From Leucobacter chromiiresistens (GTDB lineage Bacteria; Actinomycetota; Actinomycetes; Actinomycetales; Microbacteriaceae), in assembly GCF_900102345.1 (NCBI RefSeq), contig NZ_FNKB01000002.1, positions 310,001 through 374,000 on the forward strand: 64,000 nucleotides of DNA. Direction: 5' to 3'. Shown here one piece after another: positions 27,423 to 35,093 of this stretch. The position numbers and the translations under genes were made by a program. The notes beneath the pieces are model-generated. The model did no database searches. It was not told the origin of the DNA and saw only the letters and a list, made by a program, of their open reading frames with translations. The stretch's first letter is position 1; each line of letters opens with the position of its first letter.

Positions 27423-28333
27423 GGGTGGGACTGGTACTCGGCGAGGTCTGGAACGGCTTCCGCCGCAATCTCTCCGTGGTCATCTCGGTGGTGCTCGTGA
27501 CCTTCGTGTCGCTCACCTTCGTGGGCGCCGCGATTCTGATGCAGCTGCAGATCCAGCAGATGAAGACGTTCTGGTTCGACCGTGCGCAGGTCGCGGTGTA
27601 CCTCTGCACCGACTACGACCAGAGCGCCACGTGCTCGGGCACGGATGCGGGGGAGGAGGAGATCGCCGCCGTGCAGGCCGCGCTCGACTCGGACACGCTC
27701 GCGCCGTACATCGAGGACACCTTCTTCGTCGACCACGAGCAGGCGTACGAGGAGTTCACGAAGCAGTTCGAGGGCAACCCGATCGTCGAGATCACGAGGC
27801 CCGAGCAGCTGAACCAGACGTTCTGGATCAAGCTGAAGGATCCGTCGCGCTCCGACATCATCCAGGAGACGTTCGCGGGCATCCCCGGGGTGCAGAGCGT
27901 CTCAGACCAGCGGAGCCTCCTCGACCGCATCTTCCTGTTCCTGGGCGTCGCGAGCTACACGGCCATCGCGATCGCCGGCCTCATGCTCATCGCCGCGATG
28001 CTCCTGATCTCGACGACGATCCGCCTGTCGGCCTACTCGCGGCGCCGGGAGATCGGCATCATGCGTCTCGTCGGGGCGTCGAACCGCTTCATCCAGACGC
28101 CCTTCATCTTGGAGGGCATCATCGCCGCGCTCATCGGAGCGGTGCTCGCGAGCGCCGCCTCGGTGGCCATCGTGAAGTTCTTCGTGCAGGGCTTCCTGGC
28201 GCAGGAGGTGCCGTTCACGAGCTACATCACGGTCGAGCAGTCGCTCGTGGTGCCGCCGATCCTCGTGCTCGTCGGCGTCGTGCTCTCGGCCATCGCCGCG
28301 AAGATCGCGATCACCCGCTACCTGCGGGTGTAG
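27419..28333 (+). CDS. ftsX: cell division membrane protein FtsX
   Basis: A 304-residue FtsX with a membrane helix at about 20-42, a large extracytoplasmic domain to about 170 ([18 protein letters not shown], with two Cys near 64 and 72), and three C-terminal helices. The [26 protein letters not shown] motif is the FtsX/MacB-type hallmark. The extracytoplasmic loop would recruit a peptidoglycan hydrolase partner. Translationally coupled to ftsE by ATGA. Confidence 0.96.
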   Translation: MRVGLVLGEVWNGFRRNLSVVISVVLVTFVSLTFVGAAILMQLQIQQMKTFWFDRAQVAVYLCTDYDQSATCSGTDAGEEEIAAVQAALDSDTLAPYIEDTFFVDHEQAYEEFTKQFEGNPIVEITRPEQLNQTFWIKLKDPSRSDIIQETFAGIPGVQSVSDQRSLLDRIFLFLGVASYTAIAIAGLMLIAAMLLISTTIRLSAYSRRREIGIMRLVGASNRFIQTPFILEGIIAALIGAVLASAASVAIVKFFVQGFLAQEVPFTSYITVEQSLVVPPILVLVGVVLSAIAAKIAITRYLRV

Positions 28334-28412
28334 CGGGCGCCGGCGGCTGCGCGGGCGGATCGCGCGGCGCGCTATGCTGGGAGGTCCGGCCGCGCGAGAG
28401 AGAGGATGTGCC

Positions 28413-28889
28413 ATGCCCAAGGAGACCGGCGAGAAGCTGATTGCCTCGAACAAGAAGGCCCGGCACGAATACCAGATCCTCGACACGTTCGAGGCCGGGA
28501 TGGTGCTGACGGGCAGCGAGGTGAAGTCGCTGCGCATGGGGCGCGCCTCGCTCGTCGACGGGTACGTCTTCATCGAGAACGGGGAGGCCTGGCTCGATGC
28601 CGCCTACATTCCCGAGTACCTCAACGGGTCGTGGACGAATCACGCCCCGCGGCGCAAGCGCAAGCTGCTGCTGCACCGGCATGAGATCGACAAGCTCTGG
28701 CAGAAGACGCGCGAGGGCGGCATGACGATCGTGCCGCTCAAGATGTACTTCCTCGACGGCCGTGCCAAGGTCGAGGTCGCCCTCGCGCGCGGCAAGCGCG
28801 AGTACGACAAGCGGCAGACGCTGCGCGAGCAGCAGGACAAGCGAGAAGCCGAGCGCGCCATGCGTCAGCGCAACCGCATGGGGGAGTGA
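28413..28889 (+). CDS. smpB: SsrA-binding protein SmpB
   Basis: A 158-residue tmRNA partner for ribosome rescue. Conserved blocks [46 protein letters not shown] and [19 protein letters not shown] are present, ending in a basic tail that enters the mRNA channel. ATG 28413 matches the family; a TATGCT hexamer is at about 28372-28377. It is upstream of ssrA, with one regulator gene between. Confidence 0.97.
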   Translation: MPKETGEKLIASNKKARHEYQILDTFEAGMVLTGSEVKSLRMGRASLVDGYVFIENGEAWLDAAYIPEYLNGSWTNHAPRRKRKLLLHRHEIDKLWQKTREGGMTIVPLKMYFLDGRAKVEVALARGKREYDKRQTLREQQDKREAERAMRQRNRMGE

Positions 28890-29524
28890 CCCGCGTGGGA
28901 GATCCCGCGACGTCGAACCGGGTGCGCAAACCCGCGGAGGCGCGCCGGGCCGAGATCGTCGCCGAGGCCGCTGCCATCGCCCTGCGGGACGGCCTCGAAG
29001 GGGTGACGCTGCGCGCCGTCGCGGTGCCGCTCGGCGTGCGGCCGGGCCTCATCAGCCACTACTTCTCCGCGGTGGAGGGGCTCGTCGTCGAAGCCTTCGT
29101 GCTCGCCGTCACGGCGGAGCGCGACTGGCTCTTCGGCGACGACGACGCGCCGCTCGCGCAGATGGCGGGCTTCGTGCGCCGCGCCGAGAGCCCCGAGGCC
29201 GTCGAGCTGTGCCGGCTCTGGCTCAACGCCCGCCATCTGGCGCGCGCCATGCCCAGCCTCGCCACCGCGATCGACGAGCAGGAGACGCTCGATCGGGTGC
29301 GGATGGTCGCGCTGATCGAAGCCGGGGTGGCGAATGGCGACTTCGCCGCGGACGACCCGGTGGGGGCGAGCACCCGCATCTACATGGCGGTCGATGCTCT
29401 CGGCGTCTACGCCAACAACGCCGCGCCGTTCGAGCACCCCGCCCTCCGGCACTTCGTCTCCGACGTGGCGGAGTGGAGCCTCGGGCTCCCGCCGCGTACG
29501 CTGCAGGCGGAATCGGGTCGGTGA
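28886..29524 (+). CDS. TetR-family regulator (BetI-like C-terminal domain)
   Basis: A 212-residue TetR regulator: N-terminal helix-turn-helix ([41 protein letters not shown]) and a helical ligand domain resembling the BetI-type group ([25 protein letters not shown]). The GTG start overlaps the smpB stop (GTGA), so it is probably co-translated with smpB; a second GTG three codons on is possible. Its targets are unknown; the amino-acid permease after ssrA is the nearest candidate. Confidence 0.85.
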   Translation: MTRVGDPATSNRVRKPAEARRAEIVAEAAAIALRDGLEGVTLRAVAVPLGVRPGLISHYFSAVEGLVVEAFVLAVTAERDWLFGDDDAPLAQMAGFVRRAESPEAVELCRLWLNARHLARAMPSLATAIDEQETLDRVRMVALIEAGVANGDFAADDPVGASTRIYMAVDALGVYANNAAPFEHPALRHFVSDVAEWSLGLPPRTLQAESGR

Positions 29525-29555
29525 CCCCGCACCCGTTGGTGAAGCAGTTTGCTGG

Positions 29556-29561
29556 TAGACT
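29556..29561 (+). promoter_or_regulatory. predicted -10 element for ssrA
   Basis: TAGACT stands in the intergenic region about 105 bases before mature tmRNA. It implies a precursor with a leader that must be trimmed. The -35 match (TTGGTG) is spaced suboptimally. Confidence 0.35.
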
Positions 29562-29666
29562 TGTCGTTCCGGCGCTTCGCCGGTGGAGTCGGCCTGCGAG
29601 CCGGACTGACAAATCCACAGTGCATGATGCGAACGTCCCGACCGCGCCGCCACGGCGGCGCTCCAC

Positions 29667-30036
29667 GGGGCCGATCGGTTTCGACACGTCGATTTTGAGA
29701 CTGTGAGAAGCGGGCCGAGGACGCGGAGTTATCTCGTAAACGCCCTTCGCAAACCATAGGTGCCAACGTTAAGCGCACCGACTTCGCTCTCGCTGCCTAA
29801 GCACGAGACCGAGTCCGTCAGAGCGGGTGGGCTTCCGGCCCGCTTCTGGCGTCATTAAGGGAGCTCGCTGGTGCGTCGCGTCTCAGGGCGCACCGGGACT
29901 TGCACTGAGACTGGGCCTGTCGCGCTAGGTGTTCGTGGCGAAGTGCGGGGCCGAGTAGAACGTTTTCACGAACTACGCTCGTAGAAGGCACGGAATCGTC
30001 GAAGTGGACCGGGGTTCGATTCCCCGCGGCTCCACC
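29667..30036 (+). ncRNA. ssrA: transfer-messenger RNA
   Basis: One-piece tmRNA of about 370 bases. The 5' end GGGGCCGATCGGTTTCGACA and the 3' end GGTTCGATTCCCCGCGGCTCCACC form the tRNA-like acceptor (GGGGCCG with CGGCTCC) and T-arm. The last A of CCA is not encoded: ACC is followed by G. The resume frame begins at GCC 29762 and ends at TAA 29798-29800, encoding ANVKRTDFALAA, a typical proteolysis tag. It works with SmpB to release stalled ribosomes. Confidence 0.97.
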
Positions 30037-30162
30037 GATGCGTTCGCATCATGCACTGGGCTTCTCGGCCCTCGGGAGCGGCAGGCGCGGCAACCGGGAG
30101 GCGCGGGAGCGCTCCGATCCGATACCGTACAGATGCGGGTGACGAAAGGAACGCATCGGATC

Positions 30163-31659
30163 ATGACGAACTCCCACGTGCAGGCCCCTCGCGAACCGGG
30201 GCTGGAGCGGGCTCTCAGCAATCGCCACATCCAGCTGATCGCGATCGGCGGCGCGATCGGCACGGGGCTCTTCATGGGTTCGGGCAAGACGATCTCGGTG
30301 GCCGGCCCCTCGGTCGTGCTGGTCTACATGATCATCGGGTTCATGCTCTACTTCGTGATGCGCGCGATGGGCGAGCTGCTGCTCAGCCGCACGCACTACC
30401 GCAACTTCGCCGACTTCGCGGGCGACATCCTGGGCCCGGGAGCGGCCTTCTTCCTCGGCTGGACCTACTGGTTCTGCTGGGTGGTGACGGGGGTCGCCGA
30501 CGTCATCGTGATCTCCTCCGTCTACATCACGTACTGGCTGCCCGTGCTGCCGACCTGGATTCCGGCCGTCGCGGTGATCGTGCTGCTGATGCTGCTGAAC
30601 CTGCCGTCGGTGCGCGGCTTCGGCGAAACCGAGTTCTGGTTCGCGATGGTGAAGATCGTCGCCATCGTGGCGCTCATCGTGGCGGGGATCGTGCTGATCG
30701 CGACCGGCTTCACGAACGAGTACACCGATGCGCGCACCGGCGAGAGCATCGTGGGCACGGCGTCGCTGATGAATCTCTTCGCGGTCGGCGGCGGCTTCTT
30801 CGGAGGCGGGTTCATGGGGTTCGTCATGGGGTTCCAGATCGCGGTCTTCGCATTCGTGGGGGTCGAGCTGGTCGGAACGACCGCTGCCGAGACGCGGGAT
30901 CCCGAGCGCAACCTGCCGCGCGCCGTGCGTGCGATCCCGATCCGCATCCTGCTCTTCTACGTCGGGTCGCTGGTGATCCTCATCTCCGTCGTGCCGTGGG
31001 TGGCGTTCAGCAAGGACGAGTCGCCCTTCGTGATGCTCTTCTCCCTCGCGGGCATCGGTGCGGCGGCGCACCTCGTGAACCTCGTGGTGCTCACCTCGGC
31101 GGCCTCGTCGGCGAACTCGGGCATCTACTCGACTTCGCGGATGGTGTACACGCTCGCCACGAGCGGAGACGCGCCCCGGGTGTTCTCGAGGCTGACCCGC
31201 GCCCGCGTGCCGCGCAACGCGCTGTTCCTGACGGGCGTGCTGCTGCTGAGCTCGCTGGTGCTGCTGCTCACCGGGCTCGACAAGTCGGCGGGCTTCTCCA
31301 TCGTCACGACGATCTCGTCGCTCTGCTTCATGTTCGTCTGGACGATGATCCTGATCAGCTACCTCGTGTACCGCCGGCGCCGCCCGCAGGATCACGCGGG
31401 GAGCGCGTTCAAGATGCCGCTCGGCACGACGATGCCGTACATCGTGATGGCGTTCTTCCTGTTCCTGCTGTGGGCGTTCACGCAGGATCCCGAGACGCGC
31501 GCCGGCCTGATCGCGACGCCGGTGTGGTTCGTCGTCGTGGGGATCGGCTACCTCGTGCTGCGCAAGAACTCCGCCCACGCGAAGCTGCGCGCCGATCATG
31601 CGACGCAGGTGGCGGAGGAGCGCGCCGCCGCTTCGGCGTGGCGCGCGCACCGGGCGTGA
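30163..31659 (+). CDS. amino-acid permease (AAT family, CycA/ProY-like)
   Basis: A 498-residue APC-superfamily permease with twelve hydrophobic helices. It has the family start ALSNRHIQLIAIGGAIGTGLFMGSGK, GPSVVLVYMIIG, and the FVGVELVGTTAAETRDPERNLPRAV signature in helix 6. The overall pattern resembles the D-serine/D-alanine/glycine or proline transporters; substrate is not fixed. ATG 30163 is preceded by GAAAGGA at 12-base spacing; ATG 30133 is an alternative. Confidence 0.9.
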   Translation: MTNSHVQAPREPGLERALSNRHIQLIAIGGAIGTGLFMGSGKTISVAGPSVVLVYMIIGFMLYFVMRAMGELLLSRTHYRNFADFAGDILGPGAAFFLGWTYWFCWVVTGVADVIVISSVYITYWLPVLPTWIPAVAVIVLLMLLNLPSVRGFGETEFWFAMVKIVAIVALIVAGIVLIATGFTNEYTDARTGESIVGTASLMNLFAVGGGFFGGGFMGFVMGFQIAVFAFVGVELVGTTAAETRDPERNLPRAVRAIPIRILLFYVGSLVILISVVPWVAFSKDESPFVMLFSLAGIGAAAHLVNLVVLTSAASSANSGIYSTSRMVYTLATSGDAPRVFSRLTRARVPRNALFLTGVLLLSSLVLLLTGLDKSAGFSIVTTISSLCFMFVWTMILISYLVYRRRRPQDHAGSAFKMPLGTTMPYIVMAFFLFLLWAFTQDPETRAGLIATPVWFVVVGIGYLVLRKNSAHAKLRADHATQVAEERAAASAWRAHRA

Positions 31660-31732
31660 CGCGTCGGGTCTGAGCCGGCGCTCGACGCGGGGTCCGACTC
31701 GGCGCTCGTCGCGACCGGGGTAGGATCGGAGC

Positions 31733-32338
31733 GTGACGACATCGCGAGCCGAACGGACGAGCCGCGGGCTCGTCGTCGCGGCCCTCGCCTCGTTCGTCGC
31801 GATCTTCTCCCACACGGTCGCGGACGGCGGATCGGTGCCGGTGCTGGGCGCCGTGCTCGCCCTCGCGTTCGCGGCTCCCGTGTGCATCGCGCTCGCGGGC
31901 CGGAGGCTCTCGTGGGCGCGCCTGTCGGTCGCCGTCGCCCTGAGCCAGTTCGCGTTCCACGGCCTGCTCGTCGCCGGGCTCGGCGGGGGGTCGTTCTCGT
32001 TCGGCGGCGCAGCGCATCTGCATCGCGCCGGTGCGATCGCGCAGCGCCTCGCCTCGGATGCGCCGGAGGCCGTGCTCCACGTCGATCACGCCGGGGGCGC
32101 GATGTGGGTCGCGCACGCGTGCGCGGCGCTCGTCACGGTGCTCGCGATCGGCGCGGGGGAGCGAGCGCTCGTCGCGATCCTCGGGCACGGACGGCTCCGC
32201 CGGGTCGCCGCACTGCTCGACTGGACCCCTCGTGCGGAGGGCGCCACCCGCCCGCTGCTGGCGGCCTGGCGCTGCAGTGCGCCGCGCCTCGCCATCCTGA
32301 CTGAGCTGCGACGGAGGGGCCCGCCGCTGGCGGCCTGA
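31733..32338 (+). CDS. His-containing membrane protein of unknown function, upstream of ycnI-copC
   Basis: A 201-residue protein with about five hydrophobic segments. Histidines cluster near membrane ends: FAFHGLL, AAHLHRAG, and VLHVDHAGGAMWVAHACAALV, where H-x-D-H and a later H in one helix could bind copper. GTG 31733 follows a TAGGAT hexamer by about 6 bases. It lies 64 bases before ycnI and 0.8 kb before copC on the same strand, so a copper role is inferred from context. No named family was recognised. Confidence 0.72.
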   Translation: MTTSRAERTSRGLVVAALASFVAIFSHTVADGGSVPVLGAVLALAFAAPVCIALAGRRLSWARLSVAVALSQFAFHGLLVAGLGGGSFSFGGAAHLHRAGAIAQRLASDAPEAVLHVDHAGGAMWVAHACAALVTVLAIGAGERALVAILGHGRLRRVAALLDWTPRAEGATRPLLAAWRCSAPRLAILTELRRRGPPLAA

Positions 32339-32402
32339 CCCCGCACGCATTCATCGCGGTCGGCGCAGTGCCGCCCGCACTCAGTCAAACGGAGATCATC
32401 CC

Positions 32403-33152
32403 ATGCAGCACACCCGTACCCAGAAGTTCACGCGCCTCGCCGTCGGTGTCGGCGCCGGCGCCGTTCTCGCGCTGGCCGCGCCGCTCGCGGCCTCGGCCCA
32501 CGTCACCGTGACGCCCGATCAGGTCGACGCCGGAGGCTGGTCGTACCTCACCTTCCGCGCGCCCACCGAGTCCGACACCGCGAGCACGACGAAGCTCGAG
32601 TTCCACCTGCCGAAGGACACGCCGTTCACCCACGTCTCGTACCAGCCGGTCGCGGGCTGGACGGCGGAGGTCTCGGAGGAGACGCTTCCCGAGCCCGTCG
32701 ACGTGCTGGGCAACGAGGTCGCCGAGGCCCCGACGGAGGTCGTCTACACGGCGGAGGACGGCGGCATCGAGCCCGGGCAGGTGCAGATGTTCACGCTCTC
32801 GGTCGGCCCCGTCGCCGACACCGGCAGCATCGTCATCCCCGTCACGCAGACCTACAGCGACGGCACGGTGGTGGAGTGGGCGGCGACGCCCGAGCAACTG
32901 GAGGAGGACGACACGCTCGATCCCGCCCCCGTGCTCTGGGTGAACGACGCCCCGCCGGCCGATGACCACCACGGCGCGTCGGGCGGCCACGACGACGAGC
33001 AGGGCGCCGCGGCGGGAGCGGGGACCGCAGAGGCGGCCGGCTCGACGAACGGCGTCACGCTCGGCTTGAGCGTCGCGGCGCTCGTGATCGCCGCGGGCGG
33101 CGTGCTCCTCGGCGCCGTCGCGCTCGCGCGCTCGCGCAGGGCCGCAGAGTGA
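32403..33152 (+). CDS. ycnI: YcnI-family (DUF1775) copper-associated protein
   Basis: A 249-residue exported protein. The signal peptide ends ASA-H (His33 becomes residue 1 of the mature protein), the start of the DUF1775 copper-binding brace. Later blocks are YLTFRAPTESDTASTTKLEFHLP, VAGWTAEV and TVVEWAATP. A linker with DDHHGASGGHDD adds further His, and a C-terminal helix (VAALVIAAGGVLLGAVALA) anchors it. ATG 32403 has GGAG about 10 bases upstream. The stop overlaps copC (GTGA). Confidence 0.93.
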   Translation: MQHTRTQKFTRLAVGVGAGAVLALAAPLAASAHVTVTPDQVDAGGWSYLTFRAPTESDTASTTKLEFHLPKDTPFTHVSYQPVAGWTAEVSEETLPEPVDVLGNEVAEAPTEVVYTAEDGGIEPGQVQMFTLSVGPVADTGSIVIPVTQTYSDGTVVEWAATPEQLEEDDTLDPAPVLWVNDAPPADDHHGASGGHDDEQGAAAGAGTAEAAGSTNGVTLGLSVAALVIAAGGVLLGAVALARSRRAAE

Positions 33153-33823
33153 CCCAGCCGGGCAGCAGCAGCGGGCTCGCTCCGCGCCGCAGCACCGCGC
33201 CGCGCCGCAGCGCCGCGCCGCGCCGGGCGGTGCTCGTCGCTGCCGGCGCCCTCGTCGCTCTCGTCGGTCTGCCGGTAGCGGCGACGGCGGCGTCGGCGCA
33301 CGACCAGCTCGTGAGCGCCGACCCGGTCACGGGCGCCACCGTCGAATCGCTCGACGAGATCACGCTGCAGTTCAACAACTCGCCCCTCGGGTTGGAGGGC
33401 AGCAACCTGGTGCGCGTGATCGGCCCGGACGGGAGCTACTACGAGACGGGCTGCCCGGCCGTATCGGGCCCCACCGTGTCGACCCCGCTGGCGCTCGGCC
33501 CCGCCGGCGATTACGAGGTGCAGTGGCGCGTCGTCTCGTCCGACGGCCACCCGATCGCGGAGAACTACACGTTCTCGTACGAGCCCGCCGGCGACGCCGA
33601 GGCGGGTGCGGGCTCCGCCGAGCCCGCCTGCGGCGAGGCCGAGCAGTCCGCCGCCGCCGGGGCGGCTGAGCAGACGGACGCGGCGCAGCCCGAGAGCCGC
33701 GAGGCGGAGACCGCGAGCCCGGTGAACGGGCTCTGGCTCGGCGTTGGTGTCGGCGGTCTGGCCGTCCTCGCGGTGGCGGTCGCCGTCTTCGTGATCCTGC
33801 GCCGGCCGCGCCCCCGCGAGTGA
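33149..33823 (+). CDS. copC: CopC-domain copper-binding protein
   Basis: A 224-residue exported protein. After an Arg-rich N-terminus and hydrophobic signal, cleavage at ASA leaves His51 as mature residue 1 (HDQLVSADP), the Cu(II) ligand of CopC. The partner residues are in VVSSDGHPI (Asp132, His134). No Met-rich Cu(I) site is seen. A C-terminal helix anchors it. CopD is absent, so this is a membrane-tethered CopC without its usual membrane partner. It is translationally coupled to ycnI. Confidence 0.92.
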   Translation: MTQPGSSSGLAPRRSTAPRRSAAPRRAVLVAAGALVALVGLPVAATAASAHDQLVSADPVTGATVESLDEITLQFNNSPLGLEGSNLVRVIGPDGSYYETGCPAVSGPTVSTPLALGPAGDYEVQWRVVSSDGHPIAENYTFSYEPAGDAEAGAGSAEPACGEAEQSAAAGAAEQTDAAQPESREAETASPVNGLWLGVGVGGLAVLAVAVAVFVILRRPRPRE

Positions 33824-33857
33824 CGGGAGCCGCGCCCGCGTCGGCGTGAGACGCGCG

Positions 33858-34871
33858 CTACCCGCGCGACTCGTCGACGGAGAGCCATGCGGGGAAGGGG
33901 TCGGGCAGCATCCGCCAGCTGCCCGGCCCCGCCGCGAACTCCGCATCGGTGAGTGCGGCACCGTCGAGTGCGGCGGTGAGCGCCACCGGTTCGAGGTCGA
34001 TGCCGATGAACGCGAGATCCTGCCCGATCGCGAGGAGCTCGGCCTCCGCGCTCACCGCGTCGCCGCCGATCGGCTCGAAGGAGATGACCCTGCCGATGTG
34101 GTCCCAGCTCGCGACGCGGCTCGGCCGGGTGGCGAGCCGGCAGAACCCGGCTGACCGCACGACGAAGCCGAACTCCCCGGGTTCGATGCGGCGATCGAGC
34201 ACCGCCTGCAGGCGGCCCGGGTGCAGCGGCCGCTCGTGGGTGTAGCGCACAGCGGAGACGCGCGGGTCGCTCATGTGCGGGTCGTGCTCGCCGTTCAGCA
34301 GCGCCACCCATCCCGGCCCGTCCTGCTGCGGCGAGAGCGCCGGCGGCGCCGAGACGGGTTCGTGCCCCGCCTGGTGCAGGCTCAATCGCGAGCGCGGCGC
34401 GAGGTGGTTCGCGAGCGCCATGATTGTCGAGAGGTGCGCGGTCGGGAGCGACTCCCAGTTCACGAAGACGATCTGCGTGGAGTACTCCATCTGGCTGACG
34501 AGCAGCTCGGCGCGCGCGACGTGCACGCCGCTGCTCCGCATCGGGAGGTAGTCGTCGCGCATCACGTCGGTGAGGAAGTGCACGGCATCGACCACGCAGA
34601 CGAGGTGGATCAGCTGCACGCGGTCGGGCTCCGCGCCGAACGCGCCGATCGCCTCGGTCGCGCGCACGTCGGTCGGGAGCTCGATGACGGCGCGCCTCGA
34701 CGCTCCGGCCCACGGGGCGAGCGCGGCGGCCTCGAGCAGCGGGTCGGGGTGGTGGGCTAGCCGAGCGGCGGTGATGAGCGCGGCGCCGGTGTGCGCGGCC
34801 CGGCGTGCGGCAAGCGCGCGGCGCTCCGGAGCGCACGCCCCCATCACTGCGGTGATCTCGATGGTGTGCAT
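33858..34871 (-). CDS. COG0523 (CobW-like) protein lacking a P-loop
   Basis: The 337-residue protein has the C-terminal CobW_C domain (RPLHPGRLQAVLDRRIEPGEFG, VVRSAGFCRLATRPSRVASWDHIG) and a partial nucleotide-binding half. The N-terminus AVMGACAPERRALAARRA replaces the Walker A GxxGxGKT loop, and the GCxCC metal motif of zinc chaperone GTPases is absent. Such degenerate COG0523 proteins are known in actinobacterial Zur regulons (an Rv0106-like type). ATG 34871 fits the family better than the upstream start. It is divergent from zinc-free rpmJ across a Zur-type box, so a zinc-starvation role is likely, but not GTPase activity. Confidence 0.82.
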   Translation of the reverse strand: MHTIEITAVMGACAPERRALAARRAAHTGAALITAARLAHHPDPLLEAAALAPWAGASRRAVIELPTDVRATEAIGAFGAEPDRVQLIHLVCVVDAVHFLTDVMRDDYLPMRSSGVHVARAELLVSQMEYSTQIVFVNWESLPTAHLSTIMALANHLAPRSRLSLHQAGHEPVSAPPALSPQQDGPGWVALLNGEHDPHMSDPRVSAVRYTHERPLHPGRLQAVLDRRIEPGEFGFVVRSAGFCRLATRPSRVASWDHIGRVISFEPIGGDAVSAEAELLAIGQDLAFIGIDLEPVALTAALDGAALTDAEFAAGPGSWRMLPDPFPAWLSVDESRG

Positions 34872-34915
34872 GTGGTCCTTTCTGGAGCGAGAGCGCGGAT
34901 GTCCGCGCACATCAC

Positions 34916-34935
34916 TATACTGATAATAATTATCA
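34916..34935. promoter_or_regulatory. Zur-type operator between cobW-like gene and rpmJ
   Basis: TGATAATAATTATCA (34921-34935) is a perfect 7-1-7 palindrome matching the Fur/Zur operator style. On the plus strand it overlaps a TATACT -10 element (34916-34921), 34 bases before the rpmJ ATG, so a bound repressor would block rpmJ and, on the minus strand, the cobW-like gene. A similar arrangement occurs at 38373-38392. Confidence 0.75.
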
Positions 34936-34954
34936 ATAAGCCGAGAGGGGCATT

Positions 34955-35077
34955 ATGAAGGTTCGCGCATCGCTCGCATCGCTGAAGCGACAGCCGGGGG
35001 CGCAGGTTGTGCGGCGCCGGGGTCGCGTCTACGTGATCAACAAGGCCAACCCCCGCTTCAAGGGACGCCAGGGGTAG
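34955..35077 (+). CDS. rpmJ: 50S ribosomal protein L36, zinc-independent (C-minus) form
   Basis: A 40-residue L36 beginning [19 protein letters not shown] and ending [11 protein letters not shown]. The zinc-binding Cys-Cys-Cys-His positions of ordinary L36 are replaced ([23 protein letters not shown]), so it is the zinc-free paralogue made under zinc shortage to spare metal. GAGAGGGG lies 6-10 bases upstream of the ATG. It is downstream of a Zur-type box. The zinc-containing copy is presumably elsewhere. Confidence 0.93.
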   Translation: MKVRASLASLKRQPGAQVVRRRGRVYVINKANPRFKGRQG

Positions 35078-35093
35078 CAGTTCCTCTGGACGA

